The notes: generated by a model not told the origin, from the sequence alone. Numbered from the stretch's first letter, positions 1 to 9,271 are shown. The stretch: 64,000 bases of DNA from Cytobacillus horneckiae (GCF_002835735.1 NZ_PISD01000006.1:32486-96485), one strand, 5' to 3'. A program made the numbers and translations.

Positions 1-1
1 T

Positions 2-1015
2 GTCATTGCTCAATTAATTAAAGAAATGCAGGAAGCTTTGGTCGAACAAGCGGAAGCGAATGTTGAAACAGTCATGCCTGGATATACACATCTTCAAAGA
101 GCGCAGCCGATTTCTTTTGCCCATCATTTAATGGCGTATTTTTGGATGCTAGAACGGGATAAAGAGCGCTTCGAAGAAAGCATGAAACGCATCAATCTAT
201 CTCCGCTTGGCGCCGGCGCGCTGGCTGGGACTACGTTCCCGATTGATCGCTATCAAACAGCTGGTTTTTTAGGGTTTGATGGGATATATGAAAACAGCCT
301 TGACGCAGTAAGCGACCGTGACTTCATTCTTGAGTTTTTATCTTCAAGCTCTATCTTAATGATGCATTTATCGCGACTAAGTGAAGAATTCATACTTTGG
401 TCAAGCCAAGAATTCCAGTTCATCGAGTTAGATGACAGCTTTGCAACCGGAAGCAGCATCATGCCGCAAAAGAAAAACCCGGATATGGCTGAGCTGATTC
501 GCGGCAAAACCGGTCGAGTTTATGGAAATTTGATGGGGTTGCTGACAGTTCTTAAAGGATTGCCTCTTGCTTATAACAAAGATATGCAAGAAGATAAAGA
601 AGGTATGTTCGATACAGTCAAAACGGTGATTGGCTCTTTAAAAATCTTTGCTGGCATGATTAAATCAATGAAGGTGAAGAAGCAGCAAATGGAAAAAGCA
701 ACAAAGAATGATTTTTCTAATGCAACAGAGCTGGCAGACTATTTATCAGGCAAGGGTGTGCCTTTCCGTGAAGCACACGAAATCGTTGGAAAGCTTGTCC
801 TTACATGTGTTCAAAAGGGCTGTTTCTTAGGAGACCTACCTTTAGAGGAATATAAAGATGTAAATCCATTATTTGAAGACGATATTTATACAGTTCTTGA
901 TCCATACACCGCTGTCGAAAGAAGAAACAGTGCTGGCGGAACTGGATTTGCACAAGTAAAACTTGCGATTGAAAAGGCAAAGACGTTATTAAAAGAAGAA
1001 GAGCACGCTGTTTAA
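2..1015 (+). CDS. argH: argininosuccinate lyase, 3' part (start lies left of the window)
   Basis: Last step of arginine synthesis: splits argininosuccinate into arginine and fumarate, cytoplasmic homotetramer. The reading frame is open from base 2, so the 5' end is cut off by the window; about 337 residues remain of a protein usually near 460. Visible family marks are the [10 protein letters not shown] segment with the catalytic His (near bases 77-106) and the fumarase/lyase signature [11 protein letters not shown] (about bases 447-480), whose flexible loop carries the catalytic Ser. A terminator hairpin begins within the last codons. In B. subtilis argG is the usual upstream partner; it is not visible here. 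Identification is by the signature and the argininosuccinate-lyase-type C-terminus. Confidence 0.97.
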   Translation, partial: VIAQLIKEMQEALVEQAEANVETVMPGYTHLQRAQPISFAHHLMAYFWMLERDKERFEESMKRINLSPLGAGALAGTTFPIDRYQTAGFLGFDGIYENSLDAVSDRDFILEFLSSSSILMMHLSRLSEEFILWSSQEFQFIELDDSFATGSSIMPQKKNPDMAELIRGKTGRVYGNLMGLLTVLKGLPLAYNKDMQEDKEGMFDTVKTVIGSLKIFAGMIKSMKVKKQQMEKATKNDFSNATELADYLSGKGVPFREAHEIVGKLVLTCVQKGCFLGDLPLEEYKDVNPLFEDDIYTVLDPYTAVERRNSAGGTGFAQVKLAIEKAKTLLKEEEHAV

Positions 1016-1034
1016 TACAGTATGCTCTTTTTTA
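1000..1034 (+). terminator. Rho-independent terminator of argH
   Basis: Stem AGAGCA/TGCTCT with an inner CTGT/ACAG pairing, followed by a T-run. The argH stop codon lies in the loop. Confidence 0.8.
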
Positions 1035-1142
1035 TCGAAAGAAAGCTCTAGACCAAGCCTAGACAGCTTCTATCCCCTCGTTCAACTGAGTAAAGCATTA
1101 AATGGTCGAAAAGGCTTCTTTTCAACCATCCTATGGAAAGTT

Positions 1143-1170
1143 AACCCCACCCTTGATAACGGGTGGGGTT
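1143..1170. terminator. perfect 10-bp inverted repeat between convergent genes
   Basis: AACCCCACCC and GGGTGGGGTT separated by 8 nt, between argH and the convergent stress-protein gene. There is no T-run on either side, so it is a possible rather than a canonical terminator. Confidence 0.4.
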
Positions 1171-1221
1171 GACATATGTTAATAATCTATTTAAGAAGAT
1201 TTATTAAACGAGTTGGTCTAA

Positions 1222-1683
1222 CTAATCATCATGATTCATTGTTTTACTAGGTCTAACGACTAATACGTCACATGGCGCATGGCGAGTAATTTGTTCAGAT
1301 ACACTGCCAATGAGGAATCGCTCAACCGCATTTAATCCAGTCGCGCCGCAAATGATTAAGTCAACATTATATTTTTTAGCAATATCCTTAGGGATTTTTA
1401 CTTTAGGAGAACCATATTCAATTTCATACTCCACATGTGTAATACCAGCTTCAAAGCATTCATTCTTGTATTTTTCCATTAACTCTTTTGCGAATGTATT
1501 GGCACGCTCTGCGCTAGTACGGTCATAAGCCTCCACAGCTGTGTAAGTTCGAGTATCAATAACATGAGTCAATATGAGATTGGCTCCATTCAACTTTGCC
1601 ATTTCCATCGCCTTTTTAAAACCGTATTCTGCCTCTGTTGAACCATCTACAGCAACCAAAATGTTTTCATAATGTATACTCAT
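1222..1683 (-). CDS. universal stress protein, UspA family
   Basis: Single-domain Usp protein of 153 residues, the usual length. It starts with a beta strand of the ILVAVDGSTEAEYG type. The C-terminal half carries the ATP-binding motif G-x2-G-x9-G-[ST], seen as GATG...IGS around residues 113-128, followed by the strand CDVLVVRPS. Known Usp proteins of this class are cytoplasmic dimers that bind ATP and are induced under stress or growth arrest; the exact role of this one is not inferable. The start is set by the strong site AAAGGAGGAG 7-8 nt upstream. A TATAAT -10 lies about 20-25 nt further upstream on the minus strand, but no good -35 was found. It converges on argH. Confidence 0.9.
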   Translation of the reverse strand: MSIHYENILVAVDGSTEAEYGFKKAMEMAKLNGANLILTHVIDTRTYTAVEAYDRTSAERANTFAKELMEKYKNECFEAGITHVEYEIEYGSPKVKIPKDIAKKYNVDLIICGATGLNAVERFLIGSVSEQITRHAPCDVLVVRPSKTMNHDD

Positions 1684-1789
1684 TTTTTATCTCCTCCTTT
1701 ACCTATATTATACATACCCTTTTTATGAATAAATGTAGCAATAAATCAAACAATAATTGTGAATTATTTTGACAAAGGAGTGAACTCAC

Positions 1790-1945
1790 TTGAAAAAAAA
1801 TGAAGAAAATGCACCTCAAAGCTTCTTTAATGAAGGGGAAGCGGAGCAGTCAATCAGCGATTCAATCATGGAAGCCTATAATGGCGGAACAGTGGATCGT
1901 GAAGTCATTACAAACGAATTGATTGATGATGAGCAAAATAAATAA
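1790..1945 (+). CDS. small acidic protein of 51 residues, unknown function
   Basis: TTG start preceded by AAAGGAG at good spacing, an open frame of 51 residues and a strong terminator directly after the stop. The product is hydrophilic and acidic, with no membrane segment or cysteine. It contains SISDSIMEAYNGGTVD, which resembles the short DUF4025/YozQ-like Bacillus proteins that have an EGTID-type motif, but I recognise that only weakly. It is divergent from the stress-protein gene and has its own transcription unit. The translation signals and terminator make it a real small gene; its function is unknown. Confidence 0.6.
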   Translation: MKKNEENAPQSFFNEGEAEQSISDSIMEAYNGGTVDREVITNELIDDEQNK

Positions 1946-1951
1946 GCGATT

Positions 1952-1989
1952 AAAAAACGATGAGATCAATAGAAATCTCATCGTTTTTT
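1952..1989 (+). terminator. Rho-independent terminator
   Basis: ACGATGAGAT paired with ATCTCATCGT, extended by an A-run/T-run, directly after the 51-residue gene. Confidence 0.85.
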
Positions 1990-2050
1990 AGATGTTTTAT
2001 TCATTCGAACCACGAAAACAAAACATCTCCCGAGCAAAAATAACTAAAGT

Positions 2051-2079
2051 TTGTCCCTATTGCTTTTAATTTATATTAA
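2051..2079 (+). promoter_or_regulatory. candidate sigma-A promoter for the yhdT-panF pair
   Basis: TTGTCC, 17-nt spacer, TATTAA, about 50 nt before the first start codon. Confidence 0.4.
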
Positions 2080-2137
2080 AATAGAGGGTGCAATGGGGAT
2101 AAAGATTGGTTAACTACAGAGAGGGTAGGTGCGGGTA

Positions 2138-2428
2138 ATGCGCAATATGAAGAACTATCAAATCGATCCCAGATATAAAGTATCTAACCGCGAAGCACTC
2201 ATTGGCATTGGCTTGGCTATTATTAATTTTGTCTGGTGGTATGGTTTTGCCTATGGATTAGGAGGTCAACCAGTAGAGGAATATCAATTCATATTTGGAT
2301 TGCCGGCATGGTTTTTTTACAGTTGTGTTTTAGGATTTTTAGTGATGTCAGCAGTCGTATTTGTAGTTGTTCGCCTGTTTTTTACAGAAGTTCCTTTCGA
2401 GAGTGAAGGGATGGAGGAAGATCAATGA
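2138..2428 (+). CDS. yhdT: YhdT family small membrane protein, partner of PanF
   Basis: A 96-residue DUF997/YhdT-type protein with two hydrophobic segments: GIGLAIINFVWWYGFAYGLG (about residues 23-42) and a second helix at about residues 60-83. Members are typically encoded directly upstream of the sodium/pantothenate symporter PanF, and so it is here: its stop overlaps the panF start as ATGA. It probably acts as an accessory subunit or partner of PanF in the membrane; that role is inferred from gene pairing, not proven. The start is chosen at ATG 2138 with AGGTG 6 nt upstream; GTG 2129 and ATG 2147 are alternatives. Confidence 0.8.
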   Translation: MRNMKNYQIDPRYKVSNREALIGIGLAIINFVWWYGFAYGLGGQPVEEYQFIFGLPAWFFYSCVLGFLVMSAVVFVVVRLFFTEVPFESEGMEEDQ

Positions 2429-3891
2429 ATTTAGGAGTAACCATTCCATTATTAATTTTTCTTGGAGCATTATTCTTGTTTGGCTTTTATGCGACTAAGT
2501 TTCTTAAACAAGGTCCGAATTTCTTGCAAGAATATTTCCTTGGCGGGAGAAATCTTGGCGGGTTAGTACTAGCAATGACGATGGTTGCAACCTATGGAAG
2601 TGCTTCTAGCTTTATAGGCGGGCCTGGAATTGCTTATAATATGGGACTTGGATGGGTTTTATTGTCAATGGCTCAAGTAGTAACCGGCTATTTTACATTA
2701 TCTGTTTTAGGAAAAAAGTTTGCGATAACAGCGAGGAAAATAAACGCAGTTACTTTGAATGATTTCTTGCGAGAGCGCTATAAGAGCAAATGGGTCGTTA
2801 TTCTGTCATCATTATGTATTGTAATCTTTTTATTTGCCTCAATGACCGCTCAGTGGATTGGCGGTGGACGTTTGCTGGAGTCATTTATGGGCGTATCGTA
2901 TCAGACAGCTTTATTTATCTTTACGATTTCAGTTCTTGCTTTCGTAGTAATGGGCGGATTCCGGGCTGTGGCTATAACAGATACCATTCTTGGCTTCATT
3001 ATGTTAATGGGGACGATCATTATTTTAGTGGGAACCATTATCGCTGGCGGAGGCGTCACGAATATAGTAAATGATTTAGCTGCTGAAAACCCAAATTTAA
3101 TTACGCCATTTGGTGCAGATGGGTCGCTTACCGCATTATATGTATCCAGCTTTTGGATTATAGTAGGTGTAGGTGTTGTTGGGTTGCCGCAAATTGCTGT
3201 AAGAGCGATGTCATATAAAAACTCTAAAGCCATGCACACAGCAATGATTATAGGGACATTTGTAACTGGAGCCATTATGCTGGGCATGCATTTGACGGGT
3301 GTCTTTGCACGAGCTGTTCTTCCAGGAATAGAGGTAGGAGACACGGTTATGCCGCAATTAACCTTGACCATTCTGCCTTCATGGCTGGCTGGAATCGTTT
3401 TGGCAGCGCCGATTGCTGCTGTTATATCTACGGTGAATTCGCTGCTGTTATTGATTAGCTCCTCTCTCGTAAAAGATATTTATATTAATTACATAAACAA
3501 TGAAGCATCAGAAAGATTTGTAAAGAACATAAGCCTTAGCGTTACCGCATTAATTGGTATTTTAGTATATTTAGCTTCTATTCATCCACCTGACTTGCTT
3601 ATATGGCTAAACCTATTTGCTTTCGGTGGACTTGAGGCTGCCTTCATATGGCCGATTGTCCTAGGGCTCTATTGGAGAAGAGGAAATGCTTATGGGGCGC
3701 TCGGTTCAATGATTGTTGGCGTGGGGTCCTATATCCTTCTCGATAGATTTCATCCAGATTTATGGGGGATGCATACGGTAGTTGTTCCAGTATTCTTATC
3801 ACTTATCGTTTATGTTGCTGTAAGTTTATTAACCTCGAAAAAGAACATAATACAGCAAGAGCAAATCATTAAAAAGTTTTGGTATGTGTGA
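2425..3891 (+). CDS. panF: sodium/pantothenate symporter
   Basis: Sodium:solute symporter (SSS/SLC5) family protein of 488 residues with about 13 hydrophobic segments. The N-terminal pattern EYFLGGRNLGGLVLAMTMVA is the family's substrate/sodium-site region, and the segment from GGFRAVAITDTILGF is typical of the middle of SSS transporters. Pairing with YhdT points to PanF rather than to the PutP (proline) relatives. It imports pantothenate, the precursor of coenzyme A, using the sodium gradient. The start overlaps the yhdT stop by 4 nt (translational coupling). A bidirectional terminator follows. Confidence 0.88.
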   Translation: MNLGVTIPLLIFLGALFLFGFYATKFLKQGPNFLQEYFLGGRNLGGLVLAMTMVATYGSASSFIGGPGIAYNMGLGWVLLSMAQVVTGYFTLSVLGKKFAITARKINAVTLNDFLRERYKSKWVVILSSLCIVIFLFASMTAQWIGGGRLLESFMGVSYQTALFIFTISVLAFVVMGGFRAVAITDTILGFIMLMGTIIILVGTIIAGGGVTNIVNDLAAENPNLITPFGADGSLTALYVSSFWIIVGVGVVGLPQIAVRAMSYKNSKAMHTAMIIGTFVTGAIMLGMHLTGVFARAVLPGIEVGDTVMPQLTLTILPSWLAGIVLAAPIAAVISTVNSLLLLISSSLVKDIYINYINNEASERFVKNISLSVTALIGILVYLASIHPPDLLIWLNLFAFGGLEAAFIWPIVLGLYWRRGNAYGALGSMIVGVGSYILLDRFHPDLWGMHTVVVPVFLSLIVYVAVSLLTSKKNIIQQEQIIKKFWYV

Positions 3892-3893
3892 AA

Positions 3894-3935
3894 TAAAAAA
3901 GAACGCTTGGGATTTTTCCCTGGCGTTCTTTTTTA
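3894..3935. terminator. bidirectional terminator between panF and the M24 peptidase gene
   Basis: AAAGAACGC / GCGTTCTTT stem with an inner GGG/CCC pairing, an A-run before it and a T-run after it. Confidence 0.85.
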
Positions 3936-3949
3936 TTTCCTCCATCATG

Positions 3950-5047
3950 TTACTTAATAATCTGCAGTTCTTTAGGAAACTTAGTTAGCGTTTCCGCACC
4001 CTTCGCTGTTAAAACGAGGTCATCCTCAATTCGAACGCCAGCAACATTCGGTACATAAATACCAGGTTCAATTGTGTACACCATACCTTCTTCAAGAAGC
4101 AAATCATTTGTTTCTGTTAATGAAGGGTACTCATGTACACTCACACCTAAGCCATGTCCTAAACGGTGTGGGAAAAAGTCTCCATAACCAGCATCTGCAA
4201 TGATTTTTCTTGCAGTTAAATCAACCTCTGACGCTTTTACACCTGGCTTACTTGCTTCAACTGCGGCCAGCTGGGCTTTTAAAACAGTATCATAGATTTC
4301 CTTTTGTTTATCATTGATATCGCCGAAGGCAACAGTTCTTGTAATATCAGAGCAATAGCCCTTCCAAACTACACCTAAGTCAAATAGAACTAAATCCCCT
4401 TTTTGAATTTTTGTGCTGCCTGGTGTACCATGCGGCGAAGCACCATTTTTCCCTGTTAATACCATTGTGGAGAAGGACATTTCATTAACGCCCTTTTTCT
4501 TTAATTCATATTCGATAGCTGCAAGAACTTCCAATTCAGATTTGCCTTCTGCAATCTCGGCACAGCCTGTTTCAATTGCAAAATCCGCTAAAGCACATGC
4601 TTCTTTAATGAAAGCCAATTCCTCTGCACTCTTCACCATTCTTAACTTGCGAAGCTTTTCTTCAGCAGAAGCAAAGGCAGCGTTCGGAAATAATTTTGTA
4701 AGTGCTTCATAGCGCTCGACATTCATATGCTCTTTTTCGATAGCTACTTTTTTTACGTTAGTGATTCTTTTGCTAATTGCATTATGTACGAGCTCCCAAG
4801 GGTTCTCGATATCGCTGTATCCAACGATTTCACCAGTCCAGCCGGCATTTTTTGCATCTTCTATTTCCATTTTTGGACATACAAGAAACGGCGCTTCCTC
4901 TTGGAAAATCGCTAATCCTAATAAGCGCTCATGAGGATCGCTGAAAAACGAGCTTATATAGAAGACATTCTCAGATGATGTTAAAAAAGATACGTCAATA
5001 TCGTGATCCTTCATCCAAGTAGCTACTTGATTTAATTTTTGATTCAT
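3950..5047 (-). CDS. M24 family Xaa-Pro peptidase
   Basis: A 365-residue creatinase-like N-domain plus pita-bread M24 metallopeptidase. Metal ligands are visible in order: Asp in LFDLGVVWKGY, Asp in CSDITRT, His in HRLGHGLGVSVHEYP, Glu in IEPGIYVP and Glu in GVRIEDD. This arrangement marks Xaa-Pro dipeptidases and aminopeptidases (PepQ/YpdF/YqhT type), which release residues next to proline in cytoplasmic peptide turnover. Length fits PepQ-like enzymes, but dipeptidase cannot be separated from aminopeptidase by sequence alone. Start ATG has GAGGGGG upstream. It converges on panF across the shared terminator. Confidence 0.88.
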   Translation of the reverse strand: MNQKLNQVATWMKDHDIDVSFLTSSENVFYISSFFSDPHERLLGLAIFQEEAPFLVCPKMEIEDAKNAGWTGEIVGYSDIENPWELVHNAISKRITNVKKVAIEKEHMNVERYEALTKLFPNAAFASAEEKLRKLRMVKSAEELAFIKEACALADFAIETGCAEIAEGKSELEVLAAIEYELKKKGVNEMSFSTMVLTGKNGASPHGTPGSTKIQKGDLVLFDLGVVWKGYCSDITRTVAFGDINDKQKEIYDTVLKAQLAAVEASKPGVKASEVDLTARKIIADAGYGDFFPHRLGHGLGVSVHEYPSLTETNDLLLEEGMVYTIEPGIYVPNVAGVRIEDDLVLTAKGAETLTKFPKELQIIK

Positions 5048-5213
5048 GATAAAAACCCCCTCATATAAAGTTATATATTGAGCGTATCAACTAAATGTGA
5101 AAATGTAAACTTTAAGAACTGTTTAAATATAAAGAATAGAGGGTAATAAAAAGGGATAGCGGCACTTTATGTTGAAATAACAATACATACAATCAATAGG
5201 AAGGGGATTCAGG

Positions 5214-5894
5214 ATGAAAGTATCATTTCATGGACATTCAATTGTTAAGGTTCAAACAGAGGATAAAACGATTCTTTTTGACCCATTTATTACTGGTAAT
5301 GAATTGACAGATTTAAAGGTAGAGGAAGAAAAGCCCGATGTGATTATTGTGACTCATGGCCATGGTGATCATTTAGGCGATACGATTGAACTTGCAAAGA
5401 AAAATAATTCTCTCGTTATTGGGAATGCAGAGCTTGCTTCCTATCTTGGCTTTCACGGCATAAATGCGCATGGCATGAGCATCGGCGGAGCCTATCAATT
5501 TGATTTTGGAAAGGTTAAGCTGACGCAAGCTTTCCATGGCACAGGGCTTGTAACAGATAATAATGAAATCATCTATCTTGGCATGCCTGCAGGCGTCCTA
5601 CTCACGACCGGCGGCAAAACGATTTACCATGCAGGTGATACGGGATTATTCTCAGACATGAAATTAATTGGTGATCGACACTCAATTGATTTAGCTTTCA
5701 TTCCAATTGGCGACAACTTCACAATGGGGCCAGAGGATGCAGCTTATGCAGTTCAGTTGCTTGGAGCGAAGCAAGTAGTCCCGATTCACTATAACACCTT
5801 TCCGCAAATCAAGCAGGACCATAATAAATTTGTAGAAATGGTCGAGGGTGATAACGTTAAAGTGCTTGAAGCAGGCGGCGTTATAGAATTATAA
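5214..5894 (+). CDS. ytkL: metal-dependent hydrolase, UPF0173 / YtkL
   Basis: Beta-lactamase-fold protein of 226 residues, the normal length for YtkL. The signature [10 protein letters not shown] (HxHxDH) lies near residues 47-56. Further ligand positions are His in QAFHGTG, His/Asp in YHAGDTG, and His in PIHYNTFP near the C-terminus. The family binds two metal ions; the natural substrate is unknown, and UPF0173 members are described only as metal-dependent hydrolases. Start ATG has AGGAAGGGG upstream. Monocistronic, ending in a terminator-like hairpin at about 5904. Confidence 0.92.
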   Translation: MKVSFHGHSIVKVQTEDKTILFDPFITGNELTDLKVEEEKPDVIIVTHGHGDHLGDTIELAKKNNSLVIGNAELASYLGFHGINAHGMSIGGAYQFDFGKVKLTQAFHGTGLVTDNNEIIYLGMPAGVLLTTGGKTIYHAGDTGLFSDMKLIGDRHSIDLAFIPIGDNFTMGPEDAAYAVQLLGAKQVVPIHYNTFPQIKQDHNKFVEMVEGDNVKVLEAGGVIEL

Positions 5895-5903
5895 AAATAT
5901 GAG

Positions 5904-5939
5904 TGCAGCTTAGAGAGGTTTTCTTCTAGCTGCTTTTTT
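5904..5939 (+). terminator. terminator of ytkL
   Basis: GCAGCT...AGCTGC hairpin with an imperfect GAGG/CTTC middle and a TTTTTT tail. Confidence 0.7.
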
Positions 5940-6164
5940 GTGTCAAATTGCATAAGTGGTGTGAGATTTTCGCAAACAGCGCCCATAGGCAGAAAAAACG
6001 GTTCAAGAGGGGACTGCTTTCGCCAAGCAATGCCAATAAGGAAAAAAGCCAGCCCGCCATTGAACTACTTTCCTAAAACAATCTATTTAAAGCAGGAATG
6101 CAGGCATTCTTAACTGCCTGTCTGCATAAATATGATAGAAATGCTTTCGAGGAGGGATGGTTTG

Positions 6165-6413
6165 ATGACAAGAAAAAATCGTTATATGCTATGTTTGCTG
6201 TTAGCGGGGGTGCTTTTGTATTATGCAGTCCCACGGCTGAATTTATATAGCGGGGGTGCTGAAGGGATTTTTACGATATCGTGGCTCCTGTTTGCTCTGG
6301 TTGTCATTGCGGGCAATTTAACTGCGATGCTGTATGCTCCGCACCAAAGAGCGCGGAAATCAAAGCGAATCGCCCAGCGTTCGTTAAAAAAACGGGTGCG
6401 TTCTTACGACTAA
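6165..6413 (+). CDS. small two-helix membrane protein, unknown
   Basis: An 82-residue protein not assigned to a family I recognise. It has a short basic N-terminus, a hydrophobic helix (about residues 8-26), a second helix (about residues 37-57, WLLFALVVIAGNLTAML), and a very basic tail rich in Arg and Lys (QRARKSKRIAQRSLKKRVR). The topology suggests a small inner-membrane protein with a cytoplasmic basic tail. Start ATG 6165 is set by GAGGAGGGATGG upstream; an earlier in-frame ATG at 6132 has no ribosome site. It sits 75 nt upstream of ytoI. Confidence 0.65.
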   Translation: MTRKNRYMLCLLLAGVLLYYAVPRLNLYSGGAEGIFTISWLLFALVVIAGNLTAMLYAPHQRARKSKRIAQRSLKKRVRSYD

Positions 6414-6488
6414 ATAATGCCGTTAATTGAACATCGCTAATTTTCATCTTATAATAAGAATAAGGATGAAAAATAGAGGGTGATGGTC

Positions 6489-7805
6489 TTGGCTACAAAA
6501 CATGAACAAATATTACATTATATTGATGAACTGCCTGTCGGTGAAAAGATTTCAGTCAGACAAATTGCCAAGGCATTATCGGTAAGCGAAGGAACTGCTT
6601 ATCGAGCAATAAAGGATGCTGAAAATAAAGGATACGTAAGTACGATTGAACGGGTAGGCACGATTCGAATAGAAAGAAAAAAGAAAGAAAACATTGAGAA
6701 GCTGACATTTGCAGAAGTGGTCAACATTGTTGATGGACAGGTTTTAGGAGGCCGTACGGGACTTCATAAAACATTGAATAAGTTTGTTATTGGTGCAATG
6801 AAGCTTGAGGCAATGATGAGATATACAGGTGCAGGCAATCTCTTGATTGTCGGGAATCGGACAAACGCACATGAGCTTGCATTAAAGGCGGGCGCAGCGG
6901 TACTTATTACAGGCGGATTTGACACTGAAGATGATGTAAAGCGGATTGCTGATGAGTTGGAGCTTCCAATTATATCAACAAGTTATGATACATTTACAGT
7001 AGCGACGATGATAAACCGCGCGATTTACGATCAGCTGATAAAAAAGGAAATTGTGCTGGTTGAAGATATATTGACACCCTTCGAAGAGACGACCCGATTG
7101 CAGACAACGGATAAGATTTCAGATTGGTTAAGGTATAACCGTGAAACAACTCATAGCCGTTTTCCGGTTGTAGATCATAATATGAAGGTTCAAGGCATGG
7201 TTACCTCTAAAGACATTATGGGACATGACCCTGAAACGCCTATCGAAAAGGTGATGACGAAAAATCCTATGACAGTTGGCGGAAAAACGAGTGTTGCATC
7301 ATCTTCGCATATGATGGTATGGGAAGGAATTGAGCTATTGCCTGTCGTCGATGATACAAATAAGCTTGATGGAATTATTAGCCGCCAGGATGTTTTAAAA
7401 GCGCTGCAGGTGATTCAACGTCAGCCTCAAGTTGGTGAAACGATTGATGATATCGTCACAAATCAGCTTGTATTAACAACAGGGAAAGCGAAAGGGGATC
7501 CTGTTTATCGCTGTGAGGTTACACCGCAAATGACCAATCATATTGGGACGATTTCGTATGGGGTCTTCACAACCATCGTTGCTGAAGCTGCAAATCGTGT
7601 ATTAAGAACATATAAAAAAGGAGATTTAGTGGTTGAAAATATGACGATTTATTTTCTAAAGCCTGTGCAAATAGAAAGCATGCTTGATATTTTCCCTAGA
7701 GTGCTTGAAGTCGGCCGAAAGTTCGGTAAAGTGGATGTTGAAGTGTATAATGAAGGGGTGCTGGTTGGAAAAGCCATGATGATGTGCCAGCTAATTGAAA
7801 GATAA
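6489..7805 (+). CDS. ytoI: YtoI: HTH, DRTGG, CBS pair and hotdog domain protein
   Basis: A 438-residue multidomain protein, the length of B. subtilis YtoI. Order: N-terminal winged-helix-like segment (residues 1-65, with SVSEGTAYRAIKDAENKGYV), DRTGG domain (about 75-190), two CBS motifs (about 195-310, seen as RFPVVDHNMKVQGMVTSKD and LLPVVDDTNKLDGIISRQD), then a hotdog thioesterase-like domain (about 320-435). CBS pairs usually sense adenosyl ligands, so this is probably a nucleotide-sensing regulator with an acyl-CoA- or ligand-binding end; no target is known to me. Start TTG 6489 has GAGGGTG 6 nt upstream. GTG 6480 is also in frame but overlaps the ribosome site. Confidence 0.9.
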   Translation: MATKHEQILHYIDELPVGEKISVRQIAKALSVSEGTAYRAIKDAENKGYVSTIERVGTIRIERKKKENIEKLTFAEVVNIVDGQVLGGRTGLHKTLNKFVIGAMKLEAMMRYTGAGNLLIVGNRTNAHELALKAGAAVLITGGFDTEDDVKRIADELELPIISTSYDTFTVATMINRAIYDQLIKKEIVLVEDILTPFEETTRLQTTDKISDWLRYNRETTHSRFPVVDHNMKVQGMVTSKDIMGHDPETPIEKVMTKNPMTVGGKTSVASSSHMMVWEGIELLPVVDDTNKLDGIISRQDVLKALQVIQRQPQVGETIDDIVTNQLVLTTGKAKGDPVYRCEVTPQMTNHIGTISYGVFTTIVAEAANRVLRTYKKGDLVVENMTIYFLKPVQIESMLDIFPRVLEVGRKFGKVDVEVYNEGVLVGKAMMMCQLIER

Positions 7806-7864
7806 ATAATAATACGATAGAAGTGCAACGCCAATATTGACTGAATACTGCTAAGCTTTTAACA

Positions 7865-7897
7865 AAACAACCGTCTCTTTTGAAGAGACGGTTTTCA
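7865..7897. terminator. bidirectional terminator between ytoI and ytpI
   Basis: Perfect 11-bp stem AACCGTCTCTT / AAGAGACGGTT with short T-rich flanks on both strands. Confidence 0.75.
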
Positions 7898-7905
7898 AAA
7901 ATGTT

Positions 7906-8217
7906 CTATTGCTGATTGGCTTTTAGCCACTGAGCTTCCTCAGCCGCAAGGGGAAGGAAATATTTATAAGCTTTAATACCTGTCCAAATACTTAATCCGC
8001 CGATAACGATAAATACTGCTGCAACAATATAGGTTGTTGTTGTTGAATATAAGAAAAGCTGATTGATGCCGAAAAAAGCAACAAATATGCCAAGGGCAAT
8101 TCTTGATTTTGCAGAAATCCATTGTTTTTCTGCAGGGCGTTTAGATCTGACATATTTCACTTTATAGAACACGTAAAACGCAAACGATAAGACAATAAAT
8201 ATGACTAATACTGGCAT
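7906..8217 (-). CDS. ytpI: YtpI family membrane protein
   Basis: A 103-residue protein with three hydrophobic segments (about residues 2-19, 42-59 and 65-85) separated by a basic loop (KVKYVRSKRPAEKQW). Length and pattern fit the YtpI family of Bacillus, whose function is not known. It lies divergently upstream of nrnA, as in B. subtilis, and converges on ytoI. Start ATG 8217 has GGAGGTAC upstream on the minus strand. Confidence 0.85.
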   Translation of the reverse strand: MPVLVIFIVLSFAFYVFYKVKYVRSKRPAEKQWISAKSRIALGIFVAFFGINQLFLYSTTTTYIVAAVFIVIGGLSIWTGIKAYKYFLPLAAEEAQWLKANQQ

Positions 8218-8326
8218 AGCTGTACCTCCAATATCGATATGCTCTTTTTATTTTAACTGGTACGGATCGAAAATTCCACAGTAGAGCGAATATTAATTGA
8301 ATTCTATCGTACGAAGGGAGATACAT

Positions 8327-9262
8327 ATGAAAGCACAAATTCTCGCGGAAATTCAAAAATATGAAACGATTATTATTCACAGGCATGTTCGTCCTGACCC
8401 TGATGCATACGGTTCACAAGGTGGATTGGCAGAAATCTTGAAGACCTCTTTTCCAAATAAACATATTTATACTGTAGGTAAGGAAGAGGAGACGCTTCAT
8501 TATATGCGGCGTCTCGATTATATATCTGATGAGACTTATAAAGGAGCCTTAGTCATTATTTGCGATACTGCAAATATAGAGCGCATATGCGATAACCGTT
8601 ATCGTCTTGGTGAAAAAATCATTAAGATTGATCATCACCCGAATGCTGATCCATATGGAGACATTATGTGGGTTGATACAACAGCAAGCTCCGTTAGTGA
8701 AATGATTTATGAGTTTTATTTATTTGGCAAAGAGAATGGGCTAAAGATGTCAAATGAAGCGGCACGATTAATATTTGCCGGAATTGTAGGAGATACAGGT
8801 AGGTTTATTTACCCGAGCACGACAAATAAAACATTTGCCTATGCAGGTGAATTAATAAAATATAATTTTTCCCGCACAGAATTGTTCGATAAAATGTATG
8901 AAATGAAGCCGAATATTGTTAAGCTGCATGGGTATGTCCTGCAAAATTTTGAGATGCGGCAATATGGAGCAGCGGTTATGCTATTAACGAAAGAGCTACT
9001 TGCAAAATACGATGCCAAGCCGGCAGAAGCATCGCTGTTAGTAAGTGAACTTGGGAATGTTTCAGGTATTAAAGCCTGGGTCTTCTTTATAGAAGAAGAG
9101 GATCAAATTAGGGTGCGCTTTCGTTCAAAAGGGATTGTCATTAACGAGCTAGCTAGAAAATATCACGGTGGCGGCCATCCGCTGGCAGCAGGTGCTTCCA
9201 TATATAGCTGGGAAGAAGCTAAAGGTGTTATTGCTGATTTAGAACAGCTTTGTAAAGAGTAA
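8327..9262 (+). CDS. nrnA: oligoribonuclease / pAp phosphatase NrnA
   Basis: DHH/DHHA1 phosphoesterase of 311 residues. It degrades very short RNAs (nano-RNA) from the 5' end and dephosphorylates 3'-phosphoadenosine 5'-phosphate, thereby linking RNA turnover and sulfur metabolism. Seen: HRHVRPDPDAYGS near residues 18-30 (His and two Asp metal ligands), DHHPNADPYG near 103-112 (the DHH motif), and the C-terminal GGGHPLAAGA DHHA1 signature. Start ATG 8327 has GAAGGGAG upstream; an earlier ATG at 8297 lacks a site. Expressed alone; a terminator follows. Confidence 0.95.
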   Translation: MKAQILAEIQKYETIIIHRHVRPDPDAYGSQGGLAEILKTSFPNKHIYTVGKEEETLHYMRRLDYISDETYKGALVIICDTANIERICDNRYRLGEKIIKIDHHPNADPYGDIMWVDTTASSVSEMIYEFYLFGKENGLKMSNEAARLIFAGIVGDTGRFIYPSTTNKTFAYAGELIKYNFSRTELFDKMYEMKPNIVKLHGYVLQNFEMRQYGAAVMLLTKELLAKYDAKPAEASLLVSELGNVSGIKAWVFFIEEEDQIRVRFRSKGIVINELARKYHGGGHPLAAGASIYSWEEAKGVIADLEQLCKE

Positions 9263-9271
9263 GTAAATAAA

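Noticed and set aside
1060..1140. Repeat shared by the argH downstream region and the speD leader
   Set aside because: GAGTAA-GC-TAAATGG-type words occur in both (about 1085 and 42866), but similarity is short and unsupported elsewhere.
2901..3371. 156-codon minus-strand frame
   Set aside because: Shadow antisense to the hydrophobic panF gene.
6101..6125. Hairpin CAGGCA/TGCCTG upstream of the 82-residue membrane protein as a terminator
   Set aside because: Short stem with no T-run.
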